Assembly: GCA_025352845.1 (NCBI GenBank)
Contig: JANXSC010000231.1
Span: forward strand, 1-6,596
DNA length: 6,596 nt
Origin: Opitutaceae bacterium
GTDB taxonomy: Bacteria > Verrucomicrobiota > Verrucomicrobiia > Opitutales > Opitutaceae
Reading direction: 5' to 3'
A program made the translations under genes and the position numbers. The notes beneath the pieces are model-generated. The model saw only the letters and a list, made by a program, of their open reading frames with translations, was not told the origin of the DNA and did no database searches. The first letter of the stretch is position 1, and the number at the start of each line of letters is the position of its first letter. Shown here piece by piece: positions 5,432 through 6,596 of this stretch.

Positions 5432-6596
5432 GACCCCCGCCGCGCATCGTCGGATTGATCGGCGGGATTCTGCTGGCGAGCGTCCTCGCCGCCGCCTCCG
5501 CGAGTGGCGCGACCTTCAAATTTTCGACGCAGACTCTCACCGTCCCCGACGGCTTCACTGTCGAGCTTGTCGCCGGCCCGCCGCTGGTGAACCGCCCCAT
5601 CTCGATCGCGTCCGATGAACAAGGCCGACTCTACGTGACTGATTCGTCCGGCTACAGCGAGCGCGCCGACAAGCAGATCGAGCAGAAGCCCCACCGCATC
5701 GTGCGCCTCGAAGATACAAACGGCGACGGCCGCTTCGGTCGCGCGACGGAGTTTGCCGACAAAATGATGTTTCCGCAGGGCGCGCTTTTCTATGAAGGCT
5801 CGCTCTACGTCGCCGCCCCGCCGCACATCTGGAAACTCACTGACACGGACAACGACGGCGTCGCGGACAAACGCGAAATCTGGTGGGACGGCGGCACGCT
5901 CACCGGCTGCGCCAACGATGTCCACGGTCCCTACCTCGGGCCCGACGGCTGGTTCTACTGGACCAAGGGCGCGTTCGCCGAGCAGAAGCACACGCTCGGC
6001 GACGGCCGGCCCTTCGTCTCGCGCGCCGCGCATATTTACCGCGCTCGCCCCGACGGCTCGCGCCTTGAGCCCGTGATGACCGGCGGGATGGACAATCCCG
6101 TCGGCCTCACCTTCGCGGCTAATGGTGAGCGCTTCCTCAGCGGCACGTTTTTCACCACGCCCACCGCCGGCCAACGCGACGGCCTCATCCACTCGATCTA
6201 CGGCGGCGTCTATGGCAAGGAGAACGCCGCCTCCGCCGGCCACGCCCGCACCGGCGATCTCATGCCGATGATGACGCACATGGGCGCCGCCGCGCCGTGC
6301 GGCTCGACCACTTACCGCTCGGGAGCGTTTGGCGCGGATTACACCGACAACCTCTTCGTCTGCTACTTCAACCTCCGCAAAATCACGCGCCACGAACTCA
6401 TCTCTGATGGCGCGACCTTCACGACGCGCGACACCGATTTCGTCACATCAGACAGCCCTGACTTCCATCCGACCGACGTGCTCGAAGACGCCGACGGCAG
6501 CCTGCTCGTCGTGGACACGGGCGGCTGGTATAAAATTTGTTGCCCGACCTCGCAGCTCGCGAAGCCCGACGTGCTCGGCGCGATTTATCGCGTGCG
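5428..6596 (+). CDS. PVC-type putative membrane-bound dehydrogenase, N-terminal part (runs off window)
   Basis: The frame is open from GTG 5428 to the window end: 389 codons plus two bases, no stop, so the C-terminus is missing. The N-terminus (RIVGLIGGILLASVLAAASA, residues 6-25) is a Sec signal peptide or membrane anchor. The rest matches the Piru_Ver_Nterm/TIGR02604-like beta-propeller domain: VPDGFTVELVAGPP, SIASDEQGRLYVTDSSG, FPQGALFYEGSLYVAAPP, GCANDVHGPYLGPDGW, DNPVGLTF and, near the end, VDTGGWYKICCPTSQL (C371, C372) and KPDVLGAIYRV. Two Asp-rich loops, DTNGDG (96-101) and DTDNDG (139-144), look like calcium sites. Full-length homologues often continue with HEAT repeats and a c-type haem domain (CxxCH), which would lie beyond 6596. 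The electron acceptor and substrate are unknown. The GTG start gives a signal peptide and the GTGA overlap with the upstream stop; the first in-frame ATG (5764) would cut into the domain. Confidence 0.9.
   Translation, partial: MRPPPRIVGLIGGILLASVLAAASASGATFKFSTQTLTVPDGFTVELVAGPPLVNRPISIASDEQGRLYVTDSSGYSERADKQIEQKPHRIVRLEDTNGDGRFGRATEFADKMMFPQGALFYEGSLYVAAPPHIWKLTDTDNDGVADKREIWWDGGTLTGCANDVHGPYLGPDGWFYWTKGAFAEQKHTLGDGRPFVSRAAHIYRARPDGSRLEPVMTGGMDNPVGLTFAANGERFLSGTFFTTPTAGQRDGLIHSIYGGVYGKENAASAGHARTGDLMPMMTHMGAAAPCGSTTYRSGAFGADYTDNLFVCYFNLRKITRHELISDGATFTTRDTDFVTSDSPDFHPTDVLEDADGSLLVVDTGGWYKICCPTSQLAKPDVLGAIYRV

Noticed and set aside
5134..6393. 419-codon open frame on the - strand opposite the end of the oxidoreductase and the dehydrogenase.
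   Set aside because: It spans two well-supported + strand genes and gives a low-complexity Ala/Arg/Gly-rich product with no recognisable motif.

Overview
The window is very GC-rich, dense DNA with every supported gene on the + strand. It most likely comes from the chromosome of a Verrucomicrobiota bacterium, probably Opitutaceae-like. Four things support this: a multi-TM TPR protein of a type common in the PVC superphylum; a LexA whose putative operator resembles the Verrucomicrobia TGTTC-N4-GAACA box; Tat-exported amidohydrolase and Gfo/Idh/MocA genes; and a PVC-type 'putative membrane-bound dehydrogenase' (Piru_Ver_Nterm/TIGR02604-like). The taxonomic call is inference from gene content, not a database match.

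Layout. Positions 41-2155 encode a 704-residue membrane protein with a polytopic N-terminal half that resembles TMTC/GT-C proteins and eight C-terminal TPRs. After 47 bp comes lexA (2203 or 2212 to 2829), with a clear inverted repeat at its start codon that I interpret as its own operator. A 90-bp gap follows, then a Tat-signal amidohydrolase (2920-3906). The 205-bp gap after it holds a near-palindromic element (3933-4006): two copies of a 26-bp hairpin-forming unit in opposite orientation, resembling a REP/BIME pair. Next comes a Tat-signal Gfo/Idh/MocA oxidoreductase (4112-5431). Its stop codon overlaps the GTG start of a secreted PVC-type dehydrogenase/beta-propeller protein (5428 onward) that runs off the window end.

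How the genes work together. The oxidoreductase and the dehydrogenase overlap by 4 bp (GTGA) and are almost certainly one translationally coupled operon. Both, and the amidohydrolase before them, carry export signals. The right half therefore looks like a cell-envelope oxidative/hydrolytic module of the kind PVC bacteria carry in large numbers, probably acting on carbohydrate or related compounds; the substrate cannot be read from sequence. lexA is the SOS repressor and is probably an independent, autoregulated unit. The TPR protein is probably a membrane glycosyltransferase-like protein of unknown substrate.

I see no defence system, CRISPR array, tRNA, rRNA or prophage. The items most worth a second look are the inverted-repeat element and the layout of the lexA operator.
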